NCBI GenBank assembly: GCA_947303735.1
Contig: CAMYZD010000003.1
Location: 1 to 46,310 of the forward strand
Direction of reading: 5' to 3'
Source: an uncultured Bacteroidales bacterium
GTDB taxonomy: Bacteria; Bacteroidota; Bacteroidia; Bacteroidales; P3
Length of the DNA: 46,310 bases
Part shown: piece by piece, positions 16,461 through 24,693 of the stretch
How positions within the stretch are numbered: the stretch's first letter is position 1
How the letters are laid out: every line of letters begins with the position of its first letter
Translations under genes and position numbers: made by a program
The notes under the pieces: generated by a model
Databases searched by the model: none
What the model saw: only the letters and a program-made list of their open reading frames with translations
Told to the model about the DNA's origin: nothing

Positions 16461-18206
16461 TTATATCCACTCTGTGATACTGGTCAGCGGATTGGGGCTC
16501 TTGCCGAGCACATGGCAGCGGTAGCCTATAATCTGCATGCCGTCGATGGTAATCTTCGAACCTATCTGTTTGGTGGTTTTATTGTTCGTCCTCTCGTTGT
16601 TGGAACTCGTATAGTTGTAGCCACCTTTGGCCTTGACAAAGCCCCAGCCAGCAGACACCGAGCCGCTGTGGTCGAGTTTATTGTATTTGTCGAGAAAATC
16701 TCTGGCATCTGAGCTGCTGTTGAATTGAAGTGTCAAATCACGGATGAAGATGATGGAGGTGGGGTAGGCGGGCATCATGCCTTTGTAGTCGGGTGCGCCA
16801 GAGCTGAGTATCTCGACATCCTCACCGTTCTCGTTGGTGTTGCCTGGTTTGAACCTCCAAAAGCGGCTGTTGAGGAACGAGGGTTTGAACCATGGGCGGA
16901 CAATGTTGACTTGGCAAATCTCAAACTCCATTTTAAAGTTCTTCATGTTGATCCTGACCGTCTCTTGGTTTTCGCTATGTTTCTCGTCTACATGAGCCTT
17001 TGCTTTGACAAAGCCGACTCTTGCCGATGCGTCAACATTCAGGCCGCTGTTCTTTCCCGACATTTCGTTCTCGCGGTTATAGTCACTGCGAGTGAACGAC
17101 ATCTTCATCCAACTGCGCGCTTTAGCGAAATTCATCGGGCTTAGGGTGGTATAGAGAAACTCCATGCCTGAGCCTATGCTGGTCATATAGGCCTTATCTA
17201 GTAGTCGGCGGTATTCCTCTTTCATCATCACAGTGCTGCCGGACTCAACTTGGTCGATAGTGGCGGCCATGTTTTCATAGATTCTCTTATAGCCGACCGT
17301 CAACCAAGCATTCATGGCAGCATCGACCCTGTTTTGCAGTATCTTGGCCGTTGTGGCGAAACGGTGCATAGTCACTGGGTCGTTTCCGCCCATGGCTTCA
17401 GCCTGCAGCTCTTTCAATTCCAAAGCAGCATCTTCGTATTCCTGCATCTTTTCGATGTACTGGGTCACCAGCCGGGTGGGGGTGGTCATCTCCTCTTCGG
17501 GCAGTCCGGCTGCGGCGGGTGGCATCTTTACCACCTGTTCCAGCTTGCCACGATACTCGTCCACCAACTTCTGCGTCGCCTCGTCTATTACCTCTTTTTT
17601 CACTTGGCTTCTTTCCAGTGCATACTTGTAGACATCCGACAGGCCTCCATCGTTCTCAAGTATGGACAACTTGTTGCCGCCTTCTTTCTGCCAGCCCGAC
17701 ACATCGGGGATAAAGTCGACCAAACGCGACAAGCTCTCGGCCTGCAGATATAGGTTGAAGGTCTTGTCGGCGCGGATAGAGTTGATCTCTTCTTCCGAAA
17801 GTTCGAGGTTGACAAAGTCGCTCGCGTTGCCAGCATTCTCACCTCCCTCACTTTCAGCTCCCTCTTTCTTTGCCTCCTCGACAGCCCTTTTGGCCGCTTG
17901 TTGCAATATGGCTTGTGCTTTGGTGGCAGCTTCCATGTGCTCGATTTTCATCTTGTCGAGACGCATCGTGCCACGCAATCCCTCTGACACAAAGGTAAAG
18001 TCGTCGGGCGTTACCGCTATGCCCGGGGTGGCCCAGCAGAAGAAGTTGTCTTCCGACCTTGCCGAGGCCTCACCTCCACTGACAATCATGTTGTAGATTC
18101 TACCTTGCAGTGAGGTCATGATGTCTGCAAAATCTACAATTTCGGCTGAGTAATCACGGATTTCCTCAATAGGATCAGTGTTTGTCTCATTCTTGTTCTC
18201 TTCCAT
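16461..18206 (-). CDS. Conserved-looking protein of unknown function sharing the 'RPWF/NSRxWR...SPNP' module with the downstream gene
   Basis: 581-aa ORF in operon with the 869-aa gene; FEICQVNIVRPWFKPSFLNSRFWRF...MMPAYPTSIIFIRDL...MQIIGYRCHVLGKSPNPLTSITEW. Confidence 0.8.
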   Translation of the reverse strand: MEENKNETNTDPIEEIRDYSAEIVDFADIMTSLQGRIYNMIVSGGEASARSEDNFFCWATPGIAVTPDDFTFVSEGLRGTMRLDKMKIEHMEAATKAQAILQQAAKRAVEEAKKEGAESEGGENAGNASDFVNLELSEEEINSIRADKTFNLYLQAESLSRLVDFIPDVSGWQKEGGNKLSILENDGGLSDVYKYALERSQVKKEVIDEATQKLVDEYRGKLEQVVKMPPAAAGLPEEEMTTPTRLVTQYIEKMQEYEDAALELKELQAEAMGGNDPVTMHRFATTAKILQNRVDAAMNAWLTVGYKRIYENMAATIDQVESGSTVMMKEEYRRLLDKAYMTSIGSGMEFLYTTLSPMNFAKARSWMKMSFTRSDYNRENEMSGKNSGLNVDASARVGFVKAKAHVDEKHSENQETVRINMKNFKMEFEICQVNIVRPWFKPSFLNSRFWRFKPGNTNENGEDVEILSSGAPDYKGMMPAYPTSIIFIRDLTLQFNSSSDARDFLDKYNKLDHSGSVSAGWGFVKAKGGYNYTSSNNERTNNKTTKQIGSKITIDGMQIIGYRCHVLGKSPNPLTSITEWI

Positions 18207-18251
18207 GGTATGATTTATTTTAGGTTTATAAATGAATTTGTTTTACGGGTG

Positions 18252-18282
18252 CAAAATTATGAAAATAAAACAAAAAAAACAA
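18252..18282 (-). promoter_or_regulatory. Bacteroidetes-type promoter of the two-gene unit
   Basis: Minus strand TTG-N20-TAATTTTG, about 46 bp upstream of the 581-aa gene. Confidence 0.6.
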
Positions 18283-18561
18283 TTGAAATTTTTAGAATAC
18301 ATGCTAATGTGTTGGTAATTATATTTTTATATTATTTTATTTAACATTTCAGATTGCTATTCAGGCTTTTATTTTTCTTAAATAGGTTATTGACGAAGAG
18401 CATTTTATTTGGCACATCCGACAAACGGATAAGTGATGTTGAAGTCTCTTTTATCCCGTTTTAGATGCATCTTCCCTCTACTTTAGGAGTGAATGCTGGA
18501 GCGAACCTACAGCGAACCTTCTCTTGACCCACCCTGGCAGGGAAGTCATCTATTATCTTAT

Positions 18562-18683
18562 GGCAACCTCTAAAAATAGCCCATCAGGGCTTTTCGTTCA
18601 ATAGAAACAATATTTATTTCCCGTAGGATTAAGGAAGTCCAGTGGACTTACGTCCGTTTAAGCCTATTTTTGGAACCTACCTT
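18562..18683 (+). repeat. Dispersed structured repeat, copy 2 (122 bp)
   Basis: Same sequence as copy 1 with one g/a change and lacking 12 bp (gcgttgattaac). Confidence 0.9.
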
Positions 18684-18723
18684 ATGTGAGTGTCGTAAGA
18701 CGACTAGGGTGACAGATAAAACT

Positions 18724-18762
18724 AGGGTTGCGGAAGTTTATGATTATGACTTCTGCAACCCT
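18724..18762 (-). terminator. Long inverted repeat, possible terminator downstream of the 66-aa gene
   Basis: AGGGTTGCGGAAGT-N11-ACTTCTGCAACCCT, 14 bp with one G.T pair. Confidence 0.4.
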
Positions 18763-18871
18763 GAGGAAGTTACTTGCCTATACTTTTGCAAAGTGGGTTG
18801 CTTACACATGGAAAAAAGTTGTTGCCATGCGTAAGTGCCCGGGGAGGTCTATTGAAAGCCCTTTTCGATGG

Positions 18872-19072
18872 CTACCAACCAGAGTCCCATCCACTGTCAC
18901 CGAAAAGGGTGTTGTTTTCGGTCCAGTTTTCTTGGTTCTGGTTATTGTAATCGTGTATTAATAGGTCGTTATGTGAGAGGCGTAAATCGCCCGACGACCC
19001 CCCGAGACCTATTTCAATTTGGAAAGTCACTACTTTCACGACGGGTGCTGTATATTGTTTATTCTCTTTCAT
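18872..19072 (-). CDS. Small Bacteroidales peptide of the 'YtAPvVKVVtFqiE' type
   Basis: 66 aa MKENKQYTAPVVKVVTFQIEIGLGGSSGDLRLSHND...; N-terminal pattern resembles short proteins common in gut Bacteroidetes. Confidence 0.55.
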   Translation of the reverse strand: MKENKQYTAPVVKVVTFQIEIGLGGSSGDLRLSHNDLLIHDYNNQNQENWTENNTLFGDSGWDSGW

Positions 19073-19075
19073 GGC

Positions 19076-19210
19076 TTAGTTGATTTGAATGGTTGGGAGG
19101 GAATACATGTAGTTGCGCTCAATTTCCTGGGCGGTGGTGAGACTTCTGGTCTTTGTGAAGAGCACAGAGCCGTCGGCGGCATAGCCTATGAAGATGAACC
19201 CAAAACTATT
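19076..19210 (-). pseudogene. Possible gene remnant upstream of the small peptide
   Basis: Open frame ...NSFGFIFIGYAADGSVLFTKTRSLTTAQEIERNYMYSLPTIQIN* with no convincing start. Confidence 0.3.
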
Positions 19211-19363
19211 TTATTTTAACCCCAATTGGTCGTTTGGCCGACATCTCAATCCATCTCACTTAATTTTAGGTCTGTTTATGACATCTCAGTATTTCTTCCA
19301 GCATCTTGTCGAAGAGTGAGGGGGTGTGGAAGGGGAGGTGGTAACAGGGAATAATGGGGAATG

Positions 19364-19467
19364 GGAAAGAAAAACGCCCCGACGGGTCGGGGCGTTAGTG
19401 TTGTTATTAATCCTAAAAATCAAAGAGATGGCATTATATGACAAAAGATTTCTTACCTCTGATTTTC
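19364..19467 (-). ncRNA. Putative small RNA with own promoter and intrinsic terminator
   Basis: -7 element TACTTTTG at 19480-19473 inside TAGTACTTTTGCAA (identical to the SRP RNA promoter), no ORF, ends in AACGCCCCGAC-CC-GTCGGGGCGTTTTTCTTT. Confidence 0.5.
19373..19396 (-). terminator. Intrinsic terminator
   Basis: Perfect 11-bp stem AACGCCCCGAC/GTCGGGGCGTT followed by TTTCTTT on the minus strand. Confidence 0.85.
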
Positions 19468-19550
19468 ATTTGCAAAAGTACTACCTTTTGCGGAGGTGGA
19501 TAATAACGATTGTCGGCGATTTTTAGGATGGCGGTAGCTAGTTGTAGGGA

Positions 19551-19844
19551 TTATACCATCTGTTCGATGTTCCAGACGAAGGCGCGGATGCCTACTTCCT
19601 CGTTGCGCTTGTCGAGTTTGCGGACGGAGAGGAGGAGCTCGTCGACACGGTCGTCGGGGACGACGGTGAGGAGGGCGTTGTTCATCTCGGGCCAGGTGTG
19701 GGTGCCGCGGTGGGGGTCGCCGGTGGCGTTGCCACGGCCTTGTACGTTTTCCCAGAAGGTGAAGCCACGGATGCCAAGGGTGTCGAGCATGTATTCGACA
19801 CGCTCGGTGCTGGCTTGGTTGTATACTATAAAGACTGATTTCAT
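19551..19844 (-). CDS. PG0541-family transporter-associated protein
   Basis: 97 aa MKSVFIVYNQASTERVEYMLDTLGIRGFTFWENVQGRGNATGDPHRGTHTWPEMNNALL; last gene of the RND efflux operon. Confidence 0.8.
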   Translation of the reverse strand: MKSVFIVYNQASTERVEYMLDTLGIRGFTFWENVQGRGNATGDPHRGTHTWPEMNNALLTVVPDDRVDELLLSVRKLDKRNEEVGIRAFVWNIEQMV

Positions 19845-19882
19845 GGTTAGAATTAAAATTATAATATTAAAAAGTGTGTTTT

Positions 19883-19970
19883 TGTGACCTGTGACCAGTG
19901 ATCTGTGAAACGAGCGCTATCGTGTCACTATTCACTGGTCACTATATCACAGTTCACAATTCACAGTTCA
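19883..19970. repeat. Heptad arrays of the GTGAAYH/TTCACAR type, inverted pair abutting the RND-pump stop
   Basis: gtgacctgtgaccagtgatctgtgaaacgagcgctatcgtgtcactattcactggtcactatatcacagttcacaattcacagttca. Confidence 0.8.
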
Positions 19971-22900
19971 CTAGTTTTCATCTTCATTTAAATTAATGTT
20001 CATGAAAACAAATTTGTTTTTGTCGCGGTTGCCAATTATCTTTTCGCGGATGCGCTCCATGCCGCCGTAGAGGACGGGGACAATGATAAGGGTGACAAAG
20101 GTGGAGACGGTGAGACCGCCGATGACGACGAGTCCCATGGTGGTCCACATTTCAGAGCCTTCGGAGTTGGAGGTGGCCATGGGTATCATACCGAGGATGG
20201 TGGTGAAGGCAGTCATGAGCACAGGACGTAGACGGCTCTGGCCGCTGAGTGCGATGGCTTCGCCAAGCTGCAGACCACGCTCGCGCATGAGGTTGATGTA
20301 GTCGACCAGCACGATACCATTCTTGACGACGATACCGATGAGGAGCACGAGACCGAGGAGGCCTATCATGTCGATGTTGTTGCCAGTGATGAACATCATA
20401 AGCGAGACACCGCTGATGGCGAAGGGGATGGAGAACATGATGATGAGCGGCTTGGAGAAGCTCTCGAACTGGGAGGCCATGACGATGTAGACGAGCATGA
20501 GGATGAGTGCGGCAAGCATCATCATGTCGCGCGTGGAGTCTTGCTGGTCTTTGTAGTTACCGGCGAGGGCGACATGTATCTCGGCGGGTATGTTCATCTG
20601 GTCGAGTTCGTGCTGCACGCCCATGGCGAGTTCCTGCAGGGAGGTCTTGTAGGGCATGACGGTGAGGGTGAGGTAGCGCTGGCGGTTTTTGCGCTCGATG
20701 GTGGGCGGGCACCAGTATTCCTCAATCGTGCCCAGCTCTTCGAGCTTGACTATCTTGCCAGTGCTGGTGGGTATGGAGAGCTGCTCGATGTCGGAGATGG
20801 CGTCGCGGTATTCCTCGCGCAGGCGTACCATGATATTGTATTCTTCGCCGTCCTCCTTAAGATAGCCAGCCAGCATGCCGTTGACACGGTTGCGGACGTA
20901 GAGGGCCACGGTGCTCTCGTTGAGGCCTTGGCGGGCGAGTTTCTCCTTGTCGAGGGTTATCTTGAGCTCGGCACGATCCTCATCGCGCGAGACTTTGGTG
21001 TCGCGGGCACCGCGGACATTCTCTTCCACACGACGTTTGAGCTCGTTGGTGAAAGCGGTGGTTTGGTCGAAGTCGTAGCCATAGATTTCGACGGAGAGGG
21101 AGTTATTGGAGCCACCGCCCATGCCACCGCCCTGGTTGACCTGATAGTTGACCAGCTCGGGATATTCGGCGAAGCAGCGGCGCAGGTCTTCCTGCATCTC
21201 GAAGATGGTGCGCTTGCGCTCGTACTTCTTGGTGCAGCGGATGGTCATGGATATCTTGTTGTTGGTGGTGCTGTTGAAGAGGGCTGCCATGCCGGCATCG
21301 TCGTTGGAGCCTGCGGAGGTGGAGACGACGATGACATCGTCGCCAAGGAGGCGGTAGATGTCGTCTTCCATGCGGCGTGCGGTCTTGAGGGTCTCTTCGA
21401 TGCGTGTGCCGCGCTGTAGCTCGGCACTGATGCTTATACGGCCGTTATCTTGTTCTTTCATAAAGTCCATGCCAATCTTGCCTGTGATGAAGGGCAGGAG
21501 TGTGACAACGAAGAAGATGGCAGCGATGATAACGGTGAGAATCTTGTGGCGCAAACACCAGCGGAGCAGGTTGGCGTAGGCTGCATCGATAGCATTGAAT
21601 GCACGGCCTATGGTCTTGTCGAAGGAGAGTTTCTTGGCGGCTTGTTTGCGCTCTGCCTCTTCGCGGGCTTCCTTGGTCAGGAAGAAGGGCTTCTCCTTGA
21701 GCAGCTTGCTGCTGAGCATGGGAATGAGGGAGATGGCGGCAGTGGTGGAGACACAGACGACGATGGTGACAATCCAGCCGAGCTCTTTCATGAAGATGCC
21801 CATCATGCCGGGCAGCATGGTGAGCGGCACGAATACCGCCACAAGCACCAGCGTGGTGGCAATGACCGAGGTCCACACCTCGTTGGTGGCGCAGATGGCT
21901 GCCTCGCGTGGCGATTCGCCGCGTTCGATATGTTTGGTGATGTTTTCGAGCACCACAATGGCGTCGTCGACCACCATACCGATGGCGACGGTGAGCGAGG
22001 CGAGGGATATGATATTGAGCGAACTGTCGGCCAGCAATAGGTAGATGAACGAGGTGACCAGCGAGATGGGGATGGTGAGGGCAATGATGAGGGTAGAACG
22101 CCAGTTGCCCAAGAAGATGAGCACCACGAGGATGACGAAGAGAAGGGCGTAGAAGATGGATTCGGTGAGGCCATTGATGGCGTTGACGATTTCCTCAGAT
22201 CCGTCACGTATATTGGTCATCTTGATATCGGGGGGCAGCGTCTTCATGATCTGCTCCATCTCGGCACGCACCTCGCGGGCGATGGCCACGGTGTTGGCAC
22301 CAGTCTGCTTGGTGATGATGAGTCGGGCACCGTCGCGTCCGTTGATTTTCTCGTCGAGCGAGAGGTCCTTGATGGTGTCGCGGACGGTGGCAAGGTCGCG
22401 CACGAAGACTTGCTTGCCGGTGTAGGTGGTGGTGACCACGATGTCGGCAATCTCGGAACTTTCGACATACTCACCTTTGACGCGCATTTGGTACTGCTCC
22501 TTGCCCATCTTGACGGTGCCAGAGGCAAGGTCGAGGTTGTTGGCAGAGATTGCGTTGCCGACGAGCTCGAGGGGTATGCCGTAGGCGTCGAGTTGCTTGG
22601 GGTCGAGGTCGATGTAGACGTAGCGTTCGGGGGCACCGCTGACGGTGATGTTGCCGATGCCGTCCACACGGTTGAGGACGTTGACCACGTTGTCCTCCAG
22701 TATGCGGTCAAGGCCCGAGTAGCTCTCTTCGGCGGTGAAGCCGTAGACCATGATGGGCATGGCACTAGAGTTGAGCTTCAGAATCATAGGACGCGACACG
22801 CCGTCGGGCAGATTGTCGTATAGGAGGTCGACGTAGGAGCGGATGTCGTTGAGTGCCTCGTCGATATTGGAACCCCATTCAAACTCGAGGCTCACCACTG

Positions 22901-23165
22901 AGATGTTGTCCTTTGAAGTGGAAGTGATGTTCTTAAGTCCGTCGACGCTGTTGAGCGAGTTCTCGACCAGTTTGGTGATATTGGTCTCAATCTCGCTGGC
23001 GTTGGCACCTGCATAGGTGGTCATCACCGTGACGTAGGGCGGGTCCATCTCAGGCATCTGGTCGATAGGCAGACGGCTGAGGGAGAAAAGTCCCAGCACA
23101 ATGACCGCCACGAATATCAAACCCGTAGTGATAGGCTTGTTGATTGCTGTCTTGTATATAGCCAT
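19971..23165 (-). CDS. RND-family efflux pump permease (AcrB/MexB-like)
   Basis: 1064 aa; GLFSLSRLPIDQMPEMDPPYVTVMTTYAGANASEIE; GMVVDDAIVVLENI; 12-TM architecture. Confidence 0.95.
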   Translation of the reverse strand: MAIYKTAINKPITTGLIFVAVIVLGLFSLSRLPIDQMPEMDPPYVTVMTTYAGANASEIETNITKLVENSLNSVDGLKNITSTSKDNISVVSLEFEWGSNIDEALNDIRSYVDLLYDNLPDGVSRPMILKLNSSAMPIMVYGFTAEESYSGLDRILEDNVVNVLNRVDGIGNITVSGAPERYVYIDLDPKQLDAYGIPLELVGNAISANNLDLASGTVKMGKEQYQMRVKGEYVESSEIADIVVTTTYTGKQVFVRDLATVRDTIKDLSLDEKINGRDGARLIITKQTGANTVAIAREVRAEMEQIMKTLPPDIKMTNIRDGSEEIVNAINGLTESIFYALLFVILVVLIFLGNWRSTLIIALTIPISLVTSFIYLLLADSSLNIISLASLTVAIGMVVDDAIVVLENITKHIERGESPREAAICATNEVWTSVIATTLVLVAVFVPLTMLPGMMGIFMKELGWIVTIVVCVSTTAAISLIPMLSSKLLKEKPFFLTKEAREEAERKQAAKKLSFDKTIGRAFNAIDAAYANLLRWCLRHKILTVIIAAIFFVVTLLPFITGKIGMDFMKEQDNGRISISAELQRGTRIEETLKTARRMEDDIYRLLGDDVIVVSTSAGSNDDAGMAALFNSTTNNKISMTIRCTKKYERKRTIFEMQEDLRRCFAEYPELVNYQVNQGGGMGGGSNNSLSVEIYGYDFDQTTAFTNELKRRVEENVRGARDTKVSRDEDRAELKITLDKEKLARQGLNESTVALYVRNRVNGMLAGYLKEDGEEYNIMVRLREEYRDAISDIEQLSIPTSTGKIVKLEELGTIEEYWCPPTIERKNRQRYLTLTVMPYKTSLQELAMGVQHELDQMNIPAEIHVALAGNYKDQQDSTRDMMMLAALILMLVYIVMASQFESFSKPLIIMFSIPFAISGVSLMMFITGNNIDMIGLLGLVLLIGIVVKNGIVLVDYINLMRERGLQLGEAIALSGQSRLRPVLMTAFTTILGMIPMATSNSEGSEMWTTMGLVVIGGLTVSTFVTLIIVPVLYGGMERIREKIIGNRDKNKFVFMNINLNEDEN

Positions 23166-23166
23166 G

Positions 23167-23202
23167 TTGAAAATTGAAAATTGAAAATTGAAAATTGAAA
23201 TT
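23167..23202. repeat. Heptad array (TTGAAAA)n, left arm
   Basis: ttgaaaattgaaaattgaaaattgaaaattgaaatt; ends 1-2 nt from the RND-pump start codon. Confidence 0.85.
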
Positions 23203-23209
23203 TTTATTC

Positions 23210-23584
23210 CTATTTTTCTCTTTTCTGGTTAATTGTATTTTGTTTCTTATTCTTGATGATTGAGGTGAGGAGTGCAATGAGTTCTTTTACATCATTGTTC
23301 ATTGATGAATACTCTTTCTCTTCGATGATGTTTGATAGGGAAAGGACTTCAAGCCAGTATTGTGTCTCGTCAGCCTCTTTTAGGGCAATTGAAAGCTTGT
23401 GCACATAATCCGAATCGCTCTCGGCATTTTTACTTTCGCGGATATTGGCACCTATGCTAGTACCGCTACGCAAAATTTGTTTACTGATGACAAATTCCTT
23501 TTTCTGGTCGCATAGGAAATTGTAGAAGTTTACAGTGCGGACAGCGAAACTAAGGCTTTTGTCATGTAAAGTGTTACCTACCAT
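23210..23584 (-). CDS. Four-helix-bundle protein (S23 / 23S rRNA intervening-sequence protein family)
   Basis: MVGNTLHDKSLSFAVRTVNFYNFLCDQKKEFVISKQILRSGTSIGANIRESKNAESDSDYVHKLSIALKEADETQYWLEVL; start moved from TTG 23602 to ATG 23584. Confidence 0.9.
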   Translation of the reverse strand: MVGNTLHDKSLSFAVRTVNFYNFLCDQKKEFVISKQILRSGTSIGANIRESKNAESDSDYVHKLSIALKEADETQYWLEVLSLSNIIEEKEYSSMNNDVKELIALLTSIIKNKKQNTINQKREK

Positions 23585-23593
23585 TGTTCGGAC

Positions 23594-23624
23594 ATTTTTC
23601 AATTTTCACTTTTCAATTTTCACC
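23594..23624. repeat. Heptad array (TTTTCAA/TTTTCAC)n, right arm
   Basis: atttttcaattttcacttttcaattttcacc; contains the MFP stop codon. Confidence 0.8.
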
Positions 23625-24653
23625 TTTAACTATTTCAAGTTTTGCTCCTTCCACTAGGCGGGCTTGGCCGGTGACGACAAGTTGGTCGCCTTCTTTCAGC
23701 TCGCCAGGGGTGACGGGGATGATTTCAATGCGGTCGTCAAAACGCTGTCCAAGAGTCACTGCCACACGATGTGCCGTTCCCTCCTGGTTGGTAAATACGT
23801 AGCGGTCGTTGCTGCCAGTGAGCTTCAGGACGCTCTGGTAGGGCACCACGATGGCGTCAATTTCACCCAGCGAGACGGTGGTACGCACAAACATACCGGG
23901 GCGGATCTTTTCGCCTGAATTAGGGATGTTGAGTTTGGCTTGGAAGGTGTGGCTGGTGGGGTCGATGGTAGGATAGACGATCTCAATAGTGGCGGGGAAG
24001 CTCTTGTCGGGATAGATATCACTGTATACGTCCACCTTCATACCCTGTTTCACCAAGGGGAAGTAGGTTTCAGGGATATTGATGATGGCCTTGAGTCGGC
24101 TGATTTGGGTCAGTGTGAGGATGGGGGCTCCGGTGTACATCTCGCCGTCCTCGTAGTTCTTGGCGCTGATGACACCTGCGAATTGTGCCTTGACAAAGGT
24201 ATTCTCATTTTGGAAACGCTCGGTCTCAACCAGTTGGTCGTAGCCAGCCTTGGTTTGGTCGTAGACCTGCTCGCTCACACTTCCCGAGGCTTTGAGGGCG
24301 GTGATGCGGTCAAGTTCGGTCTTGGTGCTATTGAGGTTGATACGGGTTGTATTGAGTTGGGTCTGGTCCATGCGTACCAGCATGCTTCCCTTCTGTACAC
24401 GGCTGCCCACTTGCACGTAGATGTGCTCGATATGGCCAGTGATGCTGGGCGAGATGTTCATGGTCTCATATCCCTCGAGCGTGGTCGACAGCTCAAGTTG
24501 TTTGGCTATGCGCTCTTTTTCTAGGGTCTGCACCTTTACTTTTTCTGTTTCTTTCTTAGTAGTGGTGGCTTGGTGTTCTTCCTTCTTGCCACCGCAGGCG
24601 GCTACGAGGGTCATAGCCATTAGCAGGACGAAGATTCTTGAAATGCGATTCAT
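23613..24653 (-). CDS. RND efflux periplasmic adaptor (MFP/HlyD-like lipoprotein)
   Basis: Lipobox LVAACGGK; GYETMNISPSITGHIEHIYVQVGSRVQKGSMLVRMDQTQ; GEKIRPGMFVRTTV. Confidence 0.93.
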   Translation of the reverse strand: MNRISRIFVLLMAMTLVAACGGKKEEHQATTTKKETEKVKVQTLEKERIAKQLELSTTLEGYETMNISPSITGHIEHIYVQVGSRVQKGSMLVRMDQTQLNTTRINLNSTKTELDRITALKASGSVSEQVYDQTKAGYDQLVETERFQNENTFVKAQFAGVISAKNYEDGEMYTGAPILTLTQISRLKAIINIPETYFPLVKQGMKVDVYSDIYPDKSFPATIEIVYPTIDPTSHTFQAKLNIPNSGEKIRPGMFVRTTVSLGEIDAIVVPYQSVLKLTGSNDRYVFTNQEGTAHRVAVTLGQRFDDRIEIIPVTPGELKEGDQLVVTGQARLVEGAKLEIVKGEN

Positions 24654-24693
24654 ATCTATTGTATATTTCTGATGTTTGAATTAAGTGATTCTA

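Noticed and set aside
18728-18961. 77-aa plus-strand ORF with a TACTTTTG motif inside
   Set aside because: Low-quality protein sequence, antisense to the small peptide; no good -33 element.
12360-19550. CRISPR array or transposase in the island
   Set aside because: Repeats are three hairpin units of different spacing with no regular spacers, and no transposase/integrase ORF was found.
20541-21419. 292-aa plus-strand ORF
   Set aside because: Antisense to the RND pump; shadow ORF.
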